This document shows positions 4,911 to 5,088 of a DNA stretch of 5,088 nucleotides, one piece after another (positions within the stretch are counted from its first letter, which is position 1; each line of letters starts with the position of its first letter). The notes beneath the pieces are model-generated. The model did not search any database. It saw nothing but the letters and a program-made list of their open reading frames with translations, and was not told the origin of the DNA. The stretch lies in the NCBI GenBank assembly GCA_002368575.1, contig DFEA01000091.1:19822-24909 (forward strand), given 5' to 3'. A program made the translations under genes and the position numbers. This stretch comes from Lachnospiraceae bacterium UBA3814 (lineage in GTDB: Bacteria > Bacillota > Clostridia > Lachnospirales > Lachnospiraceae).

Positions 4911-5088
4911 TCAGTTCGGTGCCACCGAACCTGTGACCCTGATATGATCCAGGGCCGCCTGAAGGAGCCTTTCATCCTTTATCGCAGTCAGCGTTGTTAT
5001 CGCTTCCTGTATCTTGGGATTAAGATCATCCTCCATCAAGAAGTATCCGGGAAATACATGAAGTGTAACTGGTAGATAATAGGTGCAT
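4911..5088 (-). CDS. 3' end of an unrecognised gene (partial)
   Basis: An open frame enters from beyond the window end and stops at TGA (4913-4911), giving the last 58 residues. It is hydrophobic at first (YYLPVTLHVFPGYFLME) and then amphipathic and helical (PKIQEAITTLTAIKDERLLQAALDHIR). An internal ATG at 5036 would give a 41-residue protein, but it has no ribosome binding site, so continuation upstream is more likely. It is on the same strand as the element genes and 112 bases ahead of the sigma-like gene. I do not recognise the family. Confidence 0.5.
   Translation of the reverse strand, partial: CTYYLPVTLHVFPGYFLMEDDLNPKIQEAITTLTAIKDERLLQAALDHIRVTGSVAPN
4914..4930. repeat. Short perfect hairpin abutting the stop codon of the partial gene
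   Basis: GTTCGGT (4914-4920) and ACCGAAC (4924-4930) form a 7-bp perfect inverted repeat with a three-base loop, coding the last residues of the partial - strand gene. On the - strand it is followed by TGAACAGAGG with no U-run, so it is not a standard terminator. It may be an RNA stability or attenuation element, or a protein-binding palindrome. Confidence 0.5.

Overview
The window joins a chromosomal housekeeping locus to one end of an integrated mobile element. It most likely comes from a Gram-positive, low-to-mid GC anaerobe of the Clostridia, perhaps a Lachnospiraceae or Ruminococcaceae gut or rumen species. The grounds are a bacterial Rqc2/RqcH (NFACT) protein of Firmicutes type, strong AAGGAG/GGAGG ribosome binding sites, sigma-A-like promoters, frequent AGG/AGA and ATA codons, and element genes of types familiar from clostridial conjugative or mobilizable elements. 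The genus is inference only.

Left part (1-2200, + strand). Positions 14-156 hold a large imperfect inverted repeat with no convincing gene. A good extended -10 promoter (241-270) then drives rqcH (303-2063), the ribosome-associated quality-control factor that adds alanine tails to stalled nascent chains. A symmetrical hairpin terminator at 2165-2195 closes the unit.

Junction (about 2196-2400). This stretch has no gene but many short repeats: two 12-bp direct copies of GTAAAAATGGTA, an AAATGGT/ACCATTT inverted pair, and three TTGTCAA copies next to the integrase stop. It is the best candidate for the attachment site and integrase arm-binding sites. The exact element end cannot be fixed without the other end or an empty site.

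Right part (2401-5088, all - strand). Read in the direction of transcription, there is the 3' end of an unrecognised gene (5088-4911), a sigma-region-4-like regulator (4798-4223), a small winged-helix/excisionase-like DUF6462-type protein (4192-3938), a 59-aa ribbon-helix-helix protein (3853-3674) with its own promoter and a probable autoregulatory operator, and a Tn916-type tyrosine integrase (3630-2401) with all expected catalytic residues. This is a compact integration/excision control module: the integrase recombines the ends, the excisionase-like protein probably sets direction, and the ribbon-helix-helix and sigma-like proteins probably control when the module is expressed. The element body with any transfer and cargo genes lies beyond position 5088.

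I see no complete new system here. The points most worth following up are the 143-bp palindromic element upstream of rqcH, the repeat-rich junction, and the promoter-embedded operator in front of the ribbon-helix-helix/integrase pair.
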